From: Methanofollis sp. W23
Lineage (GTDB): Archaea; Halobacteriota; Methanomicrobia; Methanomicrobiales; Methanofollaceae
DNA: 64,000 nucleotides
Assembly (NCBI RefSeq): GCF_017875325.1
Contig: NZ_JAGGMN010000001.1
Coordinates: 310,001 to 374,000, forward strand
Direction: 5' to 3'
Program-made: the position numbers and the translations under genes
Notes under the pieces: model-generated
Databases searched by the model: none
Seen by the model: only the letters and a program-made list of their open reading frames with translations
Told to the model about the DNA's origin: nothing
Part shown: positions 35,847 through 43,803 of the stretch, piece by piece
Layout of the letters: each line of letters begins with the position of its first letter
Numbering within the stretch: position 1 is the stretch's first letter

Positions 35847-36529
35847 TCCAGAAAAGATATGCCGACGACGAGTTGCTTTCGTTGTCAGGCATACAGCACT
35901 TCTCTTTTTGTAAACGGCAATGGGCCCTGATTCATATCGAACGCCAGTGGGAGGACAATCTGCGGACGACGGAAGGCCACTTCTTGCATGAACGGGTGGA
36001 CGACCCCTATTTTACGGAGAGCCGGGGCGATGTCGTGATCTCGCGGGCGTTTCCCCTGGTGTCGTATGCGCTCGGGTTCTACGGGGTGGCAGACGTGATC
36101 GAGTACACGCGGTCGAAAGAGGGTATCGCGCTGCCCGGTCACGAGGGCCTCTGGACGATACGCCCGATCGAATACAAGAGGGGCAGGCCGAAGGTCGACG
36201 AACGCGACGAGGTCCAACTCTGCGCCCAGGCGATGTGCCTCGAAGAGATGTTCGGTGTTGAGATCAGGTCAGCCGATTTTTATTACCATGAGATTCGGAG
36301 ACGGGTGCCCCTCGACCTGACCGATGCATTGCGGAACCATGTCTGTGCTCTCTCTGAAGAGATGCACGACCTGTTCAGGAAGGAGAAAACCCCTGCCGCT
36401 GAAAAATCGCGGGCCTGCAGACTCTGCTCTCTTGTCGATCTCTGCGTCCCGAAGTTGACGACAAAACGTCGTTCTGTCAGGAGATATGTCAGGAACCATG
36501 TGAGAGACGCGTGCGAGGGCGATCTCTGA
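35843..36529 (+). CDS. cas4: Cas4 exonuclease (type I-C)
   Basis: A 228-residue PD-(D/E)XK nuclease with an iron-sulfur cluster that trims prespacers and selects the PAM end for Cas1-Cas2. The cluster cysteines are Cys23 (HFSFCKRQWAL) and the C-terminal CRLCSLVDLC. The nuclease motif appears as FYGVADVIEY...RPIEYKRGRPKVDERDEVQLCAQAMCLEEM (Asp, then E-Y-K, then the Q-x-x-x-Y/A RecB-like motif). It is the last gene of the effector operon and lies at the far side of the array from cas1-cas2, although its product should work with them. Confidence 0.95.
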   Translation: MIQKRYADDELLSLSGIQHFSFCKRQWALIHIERQWEDNLRTTEGHFLHERVDDPYFTESRGDVVISRAFPLVSYALGFYGVADVIEYTRSKEGIALPGHEGLWTIRPIEYKRGRPKVDERDEVQLCAQAMCLEEMFGVEIRSADFYYHEIRRRVPLDLTDALRNHVCALSEEMHDLFRKEKTPAAEKSRACRLCSLVDLCVPKLTTKRRSVRRYVRNHVRDACEGDL

Positions 36530-37190
36530 TAGGGATTCTCTGGGGCTGGATTTCGGGAGGAATTTGGTAGAATTTCTCCAGATATCCTTCTCAAATCAGG
36601 GCGATATTCTCGCGTCTCTTCCGCCCTTCTCGTGGCCGTGCCGGGTGGCCGGGACGTTTGGTATTACTTCTGGTCATACGGGCCGTCAGAGGGCCTGGTG
36701 AGGGGTGGTTTCCTTGCGGTGCTGGGGGAATAAAGGACGTTATGAGCGGATCGGAAACAGGGGTCGATATGGCCCGGGATCAGGGGGGTGGTTCATGAAA
36801 CGGGGGGTGAAATGGCGGGATCTGGGGGTGGGTCCTGGTCATGTTCCGCGGGGTTTTTGCATCATCGAAGGTGCGGACTATCGGCATGATGGAGGCGATA
36901 TTGAATGATGAATCCGGAAATATCTAGAAAAAACGAGTTTATTATTGTTTTGCCATTATTTTGAGGGCTTATTTGTTCTCTGCAATGGATTCGGCAGGTG
37001 CTTTCCGTTCGGATTCTGTAAGACAAGGGCCCATGAACGCACGCCTTCACCGCGGTGCCGGCGGGAGTTTGGATGGAGTGGGGTCGATCTTCGTGTCCAG
37101 GTTCACCGCCTTCACCCAGGAATGTTGCCTCCCCTCATGCCGTAAGATGATTTGGATACCCATAAATCCTCATGAACAGATCTCCCTCCC
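36530..37190. other. Intergenic region, no convincing gene
   Basis: About 660 nt between cas4 and the next small gene. Contains GGTAGAATTTC (~36566), a weak match to the dispersed-element end. A 37-codon ORF at 36795-36908 has an AGGGGGGTGG stretch upstream but no recognisable product. The last part (36905-36975) is AT-rich. Confidence 0.5.
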
Positions 37191-37523
37191 ATGCAAATTC
37201 CAGACCAGTGGGTGGGGGCGTTGGTGGTCGGACTCATCATACTGGTATTGGGGCAGTTGGTGCTGTCATGCCGGGCATACTATCAATACAAAGATGATGT
37301 TCGGAATCAGATCGATGGAAAGATCGGGAACATCGCCACCTCTCTAGAGAACCTGAACGCCAAAATTGAGAACTGCACCATCCGGATCGAGAACATCTAT
37401 GCACGGCTGGAATCCTTTGAAAACAAATACGACCGGGCCGACAAAGAACTCTGGAACAGAGCGGACCAGATCGAGCGAAGACTTCAGGATAAGAACTCAC
37501 AGCTGAAGGAAGAATTATATTAA
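37191..37523 (+). CDS. Small membrane-anchored coiled-coil protein
   Basis: A 110-residue protein with one N-terminal membrane helix (WVGALVVGLIILVLGQLVL) and then a charged ~75-residue helical region with heptad spacing (IGNIATSLENLNAKIENCTIRIENIYARLESFENK...IERRLQDKNSQLKEE), predicted to form a coiled coil in the cytoplasm or outside. No family recognised. A TATA-like CCCATAAATCC lies ~30 nt before the ATG. Confidence 0.6.
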   Translation: MQIPDQWVGALVVGLIILVLGQLVLSCRAYYQYKDDVRNQIDGKIGNIATSLENLNAKIENCTIRIENIYARLESFENKYDRADKELWNRADQIERRLQDKNSQLKEELY

Positions 37524-37608
37524 CATTGCAGACAACGTCTGACCTGTTGATGAAGGCCGGCCTCGCCGGTTCGGAAGACATATACAAAAAACGAAGAGGG
37601 GATGACTG

Positions 37609-37824
37609 ATGCCGTTGACGCCTGCACAATTTGAAAGGATGGAGTACCTCCTTGGCAAGGCTCAACATACTTCGTTAGCTCCAAATGAACAAGATGAATT
37701 ACGGCGTTATGTTGTCGTCGAGCAACCAGGGGCAGAGGACGTTACGTTTGAAACCGTCGTGACGCTGGGTCTGATCATCGTCGGGGCATATTTGCTATAC
37801 AAATATCTTGAGTCCGCAGCCTGA
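37609..37824 (+). CDS. Small tail-anchored membrane protein
   Basis: A 71-residue protein: a soluble helical part (LTPAQFERMEYLLGKAQHTSLAPNEQDELRRYV) and a C-terminal membrane helix (VVTLGLIIVGAYLLYKYL). The N-terminal helix pair of the form T-P-x-Q-x-E-R-x-x-Y-L-L...L-x-x-x-E-x-x-E-L-R-x is seen in small archaeal proteins of unknown function. GAGGGGATGA sits immediately upstream of the ATG. Possibly co-transcribed with the coiled-coil gene 85 nt upstream. Confidence 0.6.
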   Translation: MPLTPAQFERMEYLLGKAQHTSLAPNEQDELRRYVVVEQPGAEDVTFETVVTLGLIIVGAYLLYKYLESAA

Positions 37825-38082
37825 AAATGTCGCGCTGATTCACAGAACTTTTTTCATGCAGCATGACCGGGACGTGCTTCTGGTCCAGTGCTCCTTCCTA
37901 TTTTTCACACCCCTCTGCACAGCCACGACGATTCTCGGAAGCGAACATGAAGTGGGTGGTGCCGCCCCCGCCTATCTTTGTCGTGAGGGCCTGGGGGCAA
38001 CACCCCGGGCGCAAGAAGGCGGTGAAATTCTTCTGATGGGGGCATGGGTTCATCCAGATGAAGGAAGCGCCACCGATGACCA
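37825..38082. repeat. Intergenic GC-rich dispersed repeat copy
   Basis: At about 37960-38035 is a copy of the second GC-rich unit (GCCGCCCCCGCCTATCTT, then GGGGGCAACACCCCGGGCGC, then GGCGGTGAAATT), also found at 12720, 14845, 40912 and, inverted, at 21800 and 56130. No gene. Confidence 0.5.
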
Positions 38083-38112
38083 ACCTCCCGGTTATCAGCC
38101 GGGTGCACCACC
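38083..38112 (-). repeat. Detached 30-bp copy of the tRNA-Ile anticodon arm
   Basis: These 30 bases are identical to 38203-38232 inside tRNA-Ile(GAT), exactly 120 bp away and in the same orientation. The shared piece runs from the D-arm 3' side through the anticodon stem-loop (CCCGG-TTATCAG-CCGGG on the plus strand) to the base after the stem. Flanks differ on both sides, so it is not a whole pseudogene. It could be a recombinase attachment scar or a local duplication. Confidence 0.7.
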
Positions 38113-38176
38113 AGGAACAGCACTTCTGATACTTACGCGTAATAATCAGAGAAACAACAAAAACAAGGAAAAGCAA

Positions 38177-38249
38177 TGGGCCCGGTGCGACTCGAACGCA
38201 CGACCTCCCGGTTATCAGCCGGGTGCACCACCGACTATGCTACGGGCCC
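38177..38249 (-). tRNA. tRNA-Ile (GAT anticodon)
   Basis: Read on the minus strand, the acceptor stem is GGGCCCG...CGGGCCC, followed by discriminator A at 38177. The D arm, anticodon stem CCGGC/GCCGG-type with loop CTGATAA (anticodon GAT), and T arm GTGCG-TTCGAGT-CGCAC are complete. No CCA is encoded and there is no intron. 73 nt. Confidence 0.95.
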
Positions 38250-38254
38250 TCTTC

Positions 38255-38300
38255 AGTGCCTGTTAGTGCCTGTAAATGTTGTACGAATATTGATTTAAAG
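38255..38300 (-). promoter_or_regulatory. Promoter of tRNA-Ile
   Basis: On the minus strand CCTTTAAATCA (TTTAAA at 38294-38299) lies 45 nt before the tRNA 5' end, a normal archaeal tRNA promoter spacing. Between them is a tandem 10-bp repeat (CAGTGCCTGT TAGTGCCTGT on the plus strand, 38255-38274). Confidence 0.55.
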
Positions 38301-38384
38301 GTTACGCCTTTTTTCGCCTCATGCCCCCCCATCATGAGGGATCATTAAAAAGGAGTCGGGACTACATACCATGGGACGCAGAAT

Positions 38385-40160
38385 ATGGTGAAACGATACC
38401 TCCTTGGGAACGAAGCCATCGCCCATGCCTGCATCGAGGCCGGCATCGACTTCGCGAGTGGCTATCCCGGAACCCCGTCGTCCGAGGTGGTCGACACACT
38501 CAGGGCGCAGAAGGAGCGGGAGTTCTACATCGAATGGTCGGTGAACGAGAAAGTGGCCTTCGAGAACGCCCTCGCCGCATCCTGGTGCGGGCTCCGGTCG
38601 ATGGTGACCATGAAGCACGTGGGCCTCAACGTCGCCGCCGACCCCCTGATGACCAGCGCCTACACCGGGGCGAAGGGCGGGTTCGTCGTCCTCTCGGCCG
38701 ACGACCCCTACGCCCACTCCTCGCAGAACGAGCAGGACACCCGGCGCTACGCTCACTTCGCAAAGATCCCCTGCATGGTCCCCGCGAGCGTGCAGGAGGC
38801 GCACGACATGATGAAGGACGCCTTCGCCCTCTCCGAAGAGGTGGGCCTGCCGGTCCTCTTCAGGCCGACGACCAGGATCTGCCACTCCAAGGGCGACGTC
38901 GATCTGGCTGAAGTGAGCCAGGAACACCGCACCGGCGCTTTCGAGAAGGACCCGGCACAGTACGTCGTGGTCCCGGCGCACACCAGGATGCTCCACAAAC
39001 GGCTCAACGAGAAGCAGCCTGTCGTCAGGAAGGCCGTCCTTGACCTCGGCTACAACACTACCGAAGTCCGCGGCACGACTGCGGTCGTGGCCTGTGGGAT
39101 CGCCGCCTCCTATGTGCAGGAGGTGCTCCCGGCCGACGTCTCCTTCATGAAGATTGGGTGCTTCCCGGTCGACCCGGCCTGGATGGAAGAGTTTGTCCAG
39201 GCGCACGAGACCGTGCTGGTCATCGAGGAAGGCGCACCGGTCGTCGAAGAACGGCTCCGCCAGCTCTCCTGCGGCGTGAAGGTCTTTGGACAGATGGACG
39301 GGACCGTCCCGAAAGAGGGCGAGTTCTCCCCGGCTCTCGTTGCTGACGCAATGGTGCAGGCCGGGATTCTCCAGGCTTCACCCTTCCAGGCTCCCGCCGC
39401 CCCGGCCCCAGACCTCCCGCCCCGGCCCCCGATCCTCTGCGCCGGGTGCCCGCACCGTTCGGTCTTTTATGCGATCAAGCGGGCCTTCCCTGACGGCATC
39501 TACCCTTCAGACATCGGGTGCTACACCCTCGGCCTCCAACTCGGCACCGTGGACACCACCATCTGCATGGGCGCCTCGGTCACCGTCGGGAGCGGGATCG
39601 CCCACTCTGGTGAAGAACGGCCGGTCGTCGCCACCATCGGCGACTCGACCTTCCTCCACACCGGGGTTCAGGGGCTCCTCAACGCCGTATACAACAATGC
39701 CGAGATGACCCTCGTCATCCTGGACAACCGGATCACGGCGATGACCGGCCACCAGCCAAACCCCTGCACCGGTGAGACAGCGATGGGCGCAGCGAGTGTC
39801 CCGGTCTCCCTCGAAGCCCTCTGCCGGGCCTGCGGGGTGCAGTTCGTCGAGACCGTCGACCCCTACGACTTCACCGCCACCCTCCAGGCACTCAAGGAGG
39901 CGAAGGCGCGGCCAGGCGTCAAGGTGCTCATCGCCAAACAGGCCTGCGTCATCACCGCGAGACGGGCGAAGATCAGGCGGTGGCGCTACGTCGTCGACCC
40001 TGAGGTCTGCACCGCGTGCGGCGCCTGCCTCAGGTTCGGGTGCCCGGCCCTCGGGCGCGACGAGAATGACAGGGCCGTGATCAATGAACTCTGCAACGGC
40101 TGCGGGGTCTGCGCCGACCTCTGCCCCACCGGCGCCATCGGAAAGGAGGGACGGAAATGA
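38385..40160 (+). CDS. iorA: Indolepyruvate ferredoxin oxidoreductase, alpha subunit
   Basis: A 591-residue enzyme subunit that oxidatively decarboxylates aryl pyruvates (from Trp, Phe, Tyr) to aryl-acetyl-CoA with reduction of ferredoxin, or runs in reverse to make aromatic amino acids from aryl acetates. Order: pyruvate-oxidoreductase domain (GNEAIAHACIEAGIDFASGYPGTPSSE), then a TPP-binding domain (ICMGASVTVGSGIA...VATIGDSTFLHTGVQGLLNAVYN), then a C-terminal pair of 4Fe-4S motifs (CTACGACLRFGCPAL and CNGCGVCADLCPTGAI). Length is normal. It overlaps iorB by four bases. Confidence 0.95.
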   Translation: MVKRYLLGNEAIAHACIEAGIDFASGYPGTPSSEVVDTLRAQKEREFYIEWSVNEKVAFENALAASWCGLRSMVTMKHVGLNVAADPLMTSAYTGAKGGFVVLSADDPYAHSSQNEQDTRRYAHFAKIPCMVPASVQEAHDMMKDAFALSEEVGLPVLFRPTTRICHSKGDVDLAEVSQEHRTGAFEKDPAQYVVVPAHTRMLHKRLNEKQPVVRKAVLDLGYNTTEVRGTTAVVACGIAASYVQEVLPADVSFMKIGCFPVDPAWMEEFVQAHETVLVIEEGAPVVEERLRQLSCGVKVFGQMDGTVPKEGEFSPALVADAMVQAGILQASPFQAPAAPAPDLPPRPPILCAGCPHRSVFYAIKRAFPDGIYPSDIGCYTLGLQLGTVDTTICMGASVTVGSGIAHSGEERPVVATIGDSTFLHTGVQGLLNAVYNNAEMTLVILDNRITAMTGHQPNPCTGETAMGAASVPVSLEALCRACGVQFVETVDPYDFTATLQALKEAKARPGVKVLIAKQACVITARRAKIRRWRYVVDPEVCTACGACLRFGCPALGRDENDRAVINELCNGCGVCADLCPTGAIGKEGRK

Positions 40161-40741
40161 GCAGTTTTGACGTATTGATCGTGGGCATCGGCGGGCAGGG
40201 CACCATCCTTGCCTCGAACATCATCGGCGAGGCCTGCCTCATCGAGGAGACCCCGATCAAGGGCGTGGAGACCCACGGCATGGCCCAGCGCGGCGGATCG
40301 GTGGAGAGTCATGTCAGGATCGGGGGGGAGTACGGTCCTCTCATCGTGCCAGGCGGCGCCGATCTGATGATCGCCCTCGACCTCCTGGAGGCGGTCAGGT
40401 ACCGCCACTATCTCAAGAAGGGGGCGCGGGTCATCGCCAATGACCACACCGTCGTCCCGACCTCGGTGCACATGCAGCACCTGGAGATGCCGGGCCGTGA
40501 CGCCCTCATCGCCGACCTTGCCGACTTCGACCTCACCCTGGTCGACGCCGCAGGCCTTGCGGCAGAGGCCGGCAACCTCATCGTCCAGAACGTCGTGATG
40601 CTCGGCGCCGCGGCGCCCTCCTTCCCGCTCAAACCCGAGAGCCTGGAAGAGGCGGTGCGGCGCTCGGTCCCGCCAAAGACCCTCGACCTCAATCTCAAGG
40701 CCTTTGCCCTGGGGCGCGAGGCCGGACTGAAGAAGGACTGA
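40157..40741 (+). CDS. iorB: Indolepyruvate ferredoxin oxidoreductase, beta subunit
   Basis: A 194-residue gamma-type subunit of the ketoacid oxidoreductase family that pairs with IorA. The N-terminus VLIVGIGGQGTILASNIIGEA is the family's G-x-G-G-Q-G signature, and GVETHGMAQRGGSVESHVRIG is the usual second motif. It starts inside the end of iorA (ATGA overlap), so expression is coupled. No acyl-CoA synthetase gene is next to the pair. Confidence 0.94.
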   Translation: MSSFDVLIVGIGGQGTILASNIIGEACLIEETPIKGVETHGMAQRGGSVESHVRIGGEYGPLIVPGGADLMIALDLLEAVRYRHYLKKGARVIANDHTVVPTSVHMQHLEMPGRDALIADLADFDLTLVDAAGLAAEAGNLIVQNVVMLGAAAPSFPLKPESLEEAVRRSVPPKTLDLNLKAFALGREAGLKKD

Positions 40742-41128
40742 GCAGGGGATCTTTCCCCCTCAGGTTTTGTGAAGAATGAACGCGTGGAGCGGAGCGGCCG
40801 TCTTCGATCTCTTGTCTCTCTTTCTGGTGTCGCCGCGGGGGTGAGGAGAGGAGTGGACGGTACACCGCCGGAGAGAGAGAAGAGGGCTCGCCGGATCCGC
40901 CTCATCGCCGCCCCCGCCTATCTTCTGTCCATGGGAGGTCCGGGGGTGCGACCCCCGGCGCGAGACGGCATGAAAAATTCTGCAAAGTGAGGGCGGCACA
41001 TCTGATCAACGTACCTTCCCACATTTTCACACCGGGGGCGAGAGCTCCCTGGAACCCCATTATCCGAGAACAGATCCGGCCGCCCCGTCGCCGAAAAAAT
41101 ACCATGGGCCGCCAGCCCCACAAAAAAA
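40742..41128. repeat. Intergenic dispersed-repeat region
   Basis: Contains a full copy of the second GC-rich unit at about 40905-41040: ATCGCCGCCCCCGCCTATCTTC, GGTCCGGGGGTGCGACCCCCGG, GCGAGACGGCATGAAAAATTC, GTGAGGGCGGCAC and CTTCCCACA. AGGTTTTGTGAAGAAT at ~40761 is a weak left-end motif. No gene. Confidence 0.55.
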
Positions 41129-41665
41129 TTATTTCGATTTCGCTTCTTCCTTCAGGAACGCGAGGGTCTTTCCCAGCGCCTCGACCGTCTCCTCATCACC
41201 GCGGAGATATTCCTGGAGGGCGCGGTAGAGCATGAGCATCAGGTCATAGCCATAGATCTCCACCGCCTCGGCAGGGTCGAGAGGGCAGAAATACGAGTCG
41301 ACCGTCTGGCCGTCGGCGCTGTACATCAGTTCGGCAAACTCGCCCTTCTCGGTGAGGACGCAGTACTGGTCGGCCACCTGCTTGCTCGCATCGTCAGGAC
41401 GGTACGGCATCGGATCGGTCTTGCCAAGCACGATCATCTTCTCCCGGTAATACTGGGGCTTGAAGATCTCGCCCTGTGAGTCCTGCCGCCCGGCCTGGAG
41501 GAGACTGACCCCGATCTCGCCGATGAGGGGCGCCGCCATCTCGCCCATCCGCACGAGCAGATCGGCCTCCCGCCCGGCAAGGTCGCCGGCAAGGTGTACC
41601 TTCTCCTCCTGTACTGCATTGATCCGGTTGATAAGGGCCGCAAGCCCTGCTTCGATCTCGTCCAT
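41129..41665 (-). CDS. Conserved hypothetical protein
   Basis: A 178-residue soluble protein that I do not recognise. Residues 1-45 are helical with a coiled-coil look (LINRINAVQEEKVHLAGDLAGREADLL); a central beta-rich part follows (KPQYYREKMIVLGKTDPMPYRPDD, KQVADQYCVLTEKGEFAELMYS), and a C-terminal helical part contains LMLMLYRALQEYLRGDEETVE. Two cysteines (QYC, YFC) are well apart. It starts 2 nt after the stop of the methylthiotransferase gene, so it is almost certainly in that operon. Confidence 0.7.
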   Translation of the reverse strand: MDEIEAGLAALINRINAVQEEKVHLAGDLAGREADLLVRMGEMAAPLIGEIGVSLLQAGRQDSQGEIFKPQYYREKMIVLGKTDPMPYRPDDASKQVADQYCVLTEKGEFAELMYSADGQTVDSYFCPLDPAEAVEIYGYDLMLMLYRALQEYLRGDEETVEALGKTLAFLKEEAKSK

Positions 41666-41667
41666 GC

Positions 41668-42933
41668 CTAATGCTCCGTTGATAGTGAGTTTGACCTATC
41701 ACTATATGTAGACCCTTCGTTCAGCCTTCCGGTCAGGTACACCGTCCGGTTCCCGGTCACCTCCACCTCGACCCATGTCCCCGGGGTGAGGTCGCCCTGG
41801 ACCACGATCTCGCGGTAGGCCTGGTCACGGGCCACCACCGAGCCCGGGCGCTTCTGCCCGACCACCACCGCCCGCACGACCCGGCCCAGCACCTCCTCGT
41901 TCTTCTCTGAAAAGATCCGCTTGACCGCCGCGTCCAGGCGGCGGGACCGGGCCTTCACCACCCGGCCAGGGACCTGCTTCATCTCGGCCGCCGGCGTCCC
42001 GGGCCGCACCGAGTAGCGCGTGATATTCACCTTGTCTGGCCTGACCCGCTCCACCATCGCCAGGGTCTCCTCGAAGTCCTCCTCGGTCTCGGACGGGTAG
42101 CCGACGATGAGGTCGGTGCAGATCCGCACCCCAGGCACCCGGGCGCGGAAGGCGGCGACGACCTCCTCGAACTCCCCGGCCGTATAGCCCCGGCGCATCG
42201 CCGCAAGCACCCGGTCACACCCGGACTGGACCGGGAGATGGACAAACGAGAAGACCTTCTCGTGCTGGCACGCCTCTGCGAGGGAATCGAGCGAGTCCAG
42301 CACCGTCGCCGGGTTCATCATCCCCAGGCGCAGCCTGAACTCGCCGGGCACCGCGGTCATCGCCCGCACCAGGTCGGGGAGGCGCCCCTCCCCGGTGTCC
42401 AGTCCCCAGGCGCTCACGTCCTGGGCCGTGACCTGTACCTCCACGACCCCCGCGGCCGCCAGGGCCGCCAGGTCCTTGCAGACCAGACCAGCCGACCGGC
42501 TCTTCAGCCTCCCGCGCGCGGCGCGGGTGATACAGTAGGCGCACCTGCCCCGGCACCCTGACGAGACCTGGAGGATCCCGACCGTCTTCCCGGTCTGCGC
42601 ACACGCGGCAGGAGCGCGTCGGTCGATCTCGTCAGGAAGGAGGAGGTGGGCATGCGGCGCCGCGGCCAGGACCTTCTCCCCCATGACCACCGGCATGCAC
42701 CCGGTGACCACCAGGTCCTGGTCTGCATATGCTCCTATCTGCCTGAGCATATGCCGCTCGGTCCGGCCGATGACGATGCAGGTGTTGACGACGACCAGGT
42801 CCGCCGCCCCTGGACTGTCGACGATCGCGCACCCCTGCTCCTCCAGAACCCTTGCAAGCCTCTCGGAATCGGCCTGGTTGTAGGTGCAGCCATAGGTCTC
42901 GATGTACACCCGCCTGTTCCTGAACTGGTCCAT
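41668..42933 (-). CDS. tRNA threonylcarbamoyladenosine methylthiotransferase (MtaB/CDKAL1 type)
   Basis: A 421-residue radical-SAM enzyme that adds a methylthio group to t6A at position 37 of certain tRNAs. The N-terminal UPF0004 domain carries cysteines at VYIETYGCTYNQAD, VVVNTCIVIG and VTGCMPVV for the auxiliary cluster. The radical-SAM cluster is CRGRCAYC in SSGCRGRCAYC. A TRAM RNA-binding domain ends the protein (VVVARDQAYREIVVQGDLTPGTWVEVEVTG). The archaeal branch of the family has this length. It is divergent from nadX across a 108-nt gap with two palindromes. Confidence 0.92.
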   Translation of the reverse strand: MDQFRNRRVYIETYGCTYNQADSERLARVLEEQGCAIVDSPGAADLVVVNTCIVIGRTERHMLRQIGAYADQDLVVTGCMPVVMGEKVLAAAPHAHLLLPDEIDRRAPAACAQTGKTVGILQVSSGCRGRCAYCITRAARGRLKSRSAGLVCKDLAALAAAGVVEVQVTAQDVSAWGLDTGEGRLPDLVRAMTAVPGEFRLRLGMMNPATVLDSLDSLAEACQHEKVFSFVHLPVQSGCDRVLAAMRRGYTAGEFEEVVAAFRARVPGVRICTDLIVGYPSETEEDFEETLAMVERVRPDKVNITRYSVRPGTPAAEMKQVPGRVVKARSRRLDAAVKRIFSEKNEEVLGRVVRAVVVGQKRPGSVVARDQAYREIVVQGDLTPGTWVEVEVTGNRTVYLTGRLNEGSTYSDRSNSLSTEH

Positions 42934-42961
42934 CCCTATACACTCTGTCTCCCCCCCATAT

Positions 42962-42984
42962 CAGTCTGCAGACTGCGGCCGCAG
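42962..42984. promoter_or_regulatory. Overlapping palindromes between nadX and the methylthiotransferase gene
   Basis: CAGTCTGCAGACTG (42962-42975) and CTGCGGCCGCAG (42973-42984) are both perfect palindromes and share three bases. They lie 29-51 nt from the start of one gene and 58-80 nt from the start of the other, where a transcription-factor operator would be expected. Confidence 0.45.
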
Positions 42985-43041
42985 AGGGCGCCAGATCCCC
43001 CCGGCACAATGCTTAACCCCCCTTCCACCTATCATATACAG

Positions 43042-43803
43042 ATGCTCACCATAGGTCTGCTGGGGTGCGGCAATATCGGGAATATCATAATTAAAAATCA
43101 TGTAGGAGTCGATATTGTTGCCCTCTATGACCAGATGCCCGGACGCGCAGAGGAGGCTGGGAAACTCTGCGGCGCAAAGGCGTTTGGAAATATCGAAGAC
43201 TTTCTCAATGAAGACTACGATATCGTTGTCGAAGCAGCTTCGATCGCCGCTGCTCAAAAATATGCCGCATCGGTTCTTGAACACGGGAAAGACCTTGTCG
43301 TCATGAGCGTCGGGGTCTTTGCAGACGAGCCCTTCAGGCACGAGATCACCGGGCTTGCCACCTCCCTCGGACAAAAGATCTATATCCCGAGCGGGGCGAT
43401 CTTCGGGCTCGACAACCTCAAGATCGGGCAGGTCTCAGGGATCACCAGACTCCTGCTGCGCACGACCAAAAACCCTCGGTCCCTCAATATCGAAGAGTGC
43501 ACCGGACGCACGTGCCTCTTCTCCGGGATGGCGAACGAGTGCATCAAGCACTATCCCAAGAATACCAATGTCTCGGTCGCCCTCGAACTTGCCGCCGGCA
43601 GAGATGTCGAGGTAGAACTCTGGGCCGACCCTGACATCGACAGGAACGTGCACGAGATCTTTATTGAAGGGGACTTTGGCGAGGCGACGATCACGGTGAA
43701 AAACCGTCCGAGCCCAGATAACCCGGCGACGAGTTACCTTGCCGCGCTCTCGATCGTGACCCTGCTCAAGAACCTTGGCGAACCGATGAGAGTGGGAACA
43801 TGA
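43042..43803 (+). CDS. nadX: L-aspartate dehydrogenase
   Basis: A 253-residue NAD(P)-dependent enzyme that turns aspartate into iminoaspartate, the oxygen-independent first step of NAD synthesis in archaea that lack L-aspartate oxidase. The Rossmann motif is IGLLGCGNIGNIIIKN; VEAASIAAAQKYAASVLEHGKDLVVMSVG and GAIFGLDNLKIG match the family, as does the C-terminal NPATSYLAALSIVTLLKN. ATG 43042 is chosen since the dinucleotide fold starts there; a long upstream in-frame extension covers the antisense of the neighbour. Stop overlaps nadA (ATGA). Confidence 0.94.
   Translation: MLTIGLLGCGNIGNIIIKNHVGVDIVALYDQMPGRAEEAGKLCGAKAFGNIEDFLNEDYDIVVEAASIAAAQKYAASVLEHGKDLVVMSVGVFADEPFRHEITGLATSLGQKIYIPSGAIFGLDNLKIGQVSGITRLLLRTTKNPRSLNIEECTGRTCLFSGMANECIKHYPKNTNVSVALELAAGRDVEVELWADPDIDRNVHEIFIEGDFGEATITVKNRPSPDNPATSYLAALSIVTLLKNLGEPMRVGT

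Noticed and set aside
36795-36908. 37-codon ORF with an AGGGGGGTGG stretch upstream
   Set aside because: No homology recognised, glycine/tryptophan-rich from G-runs, and no promoter; possible but unsupported.
38083-38112. Complete tRNA pseudogene
   Set aside because: Only the anticodon arm and part of the D arm are copied; no acceptor or T arm can be formed from the flanks.
42646-43041. 132-codon N-terminal extension of nadX
   Set aside because: It is the antisense of the methylthiotransferase gene; the dinucleotide-binding fold and normal length start at 43042.
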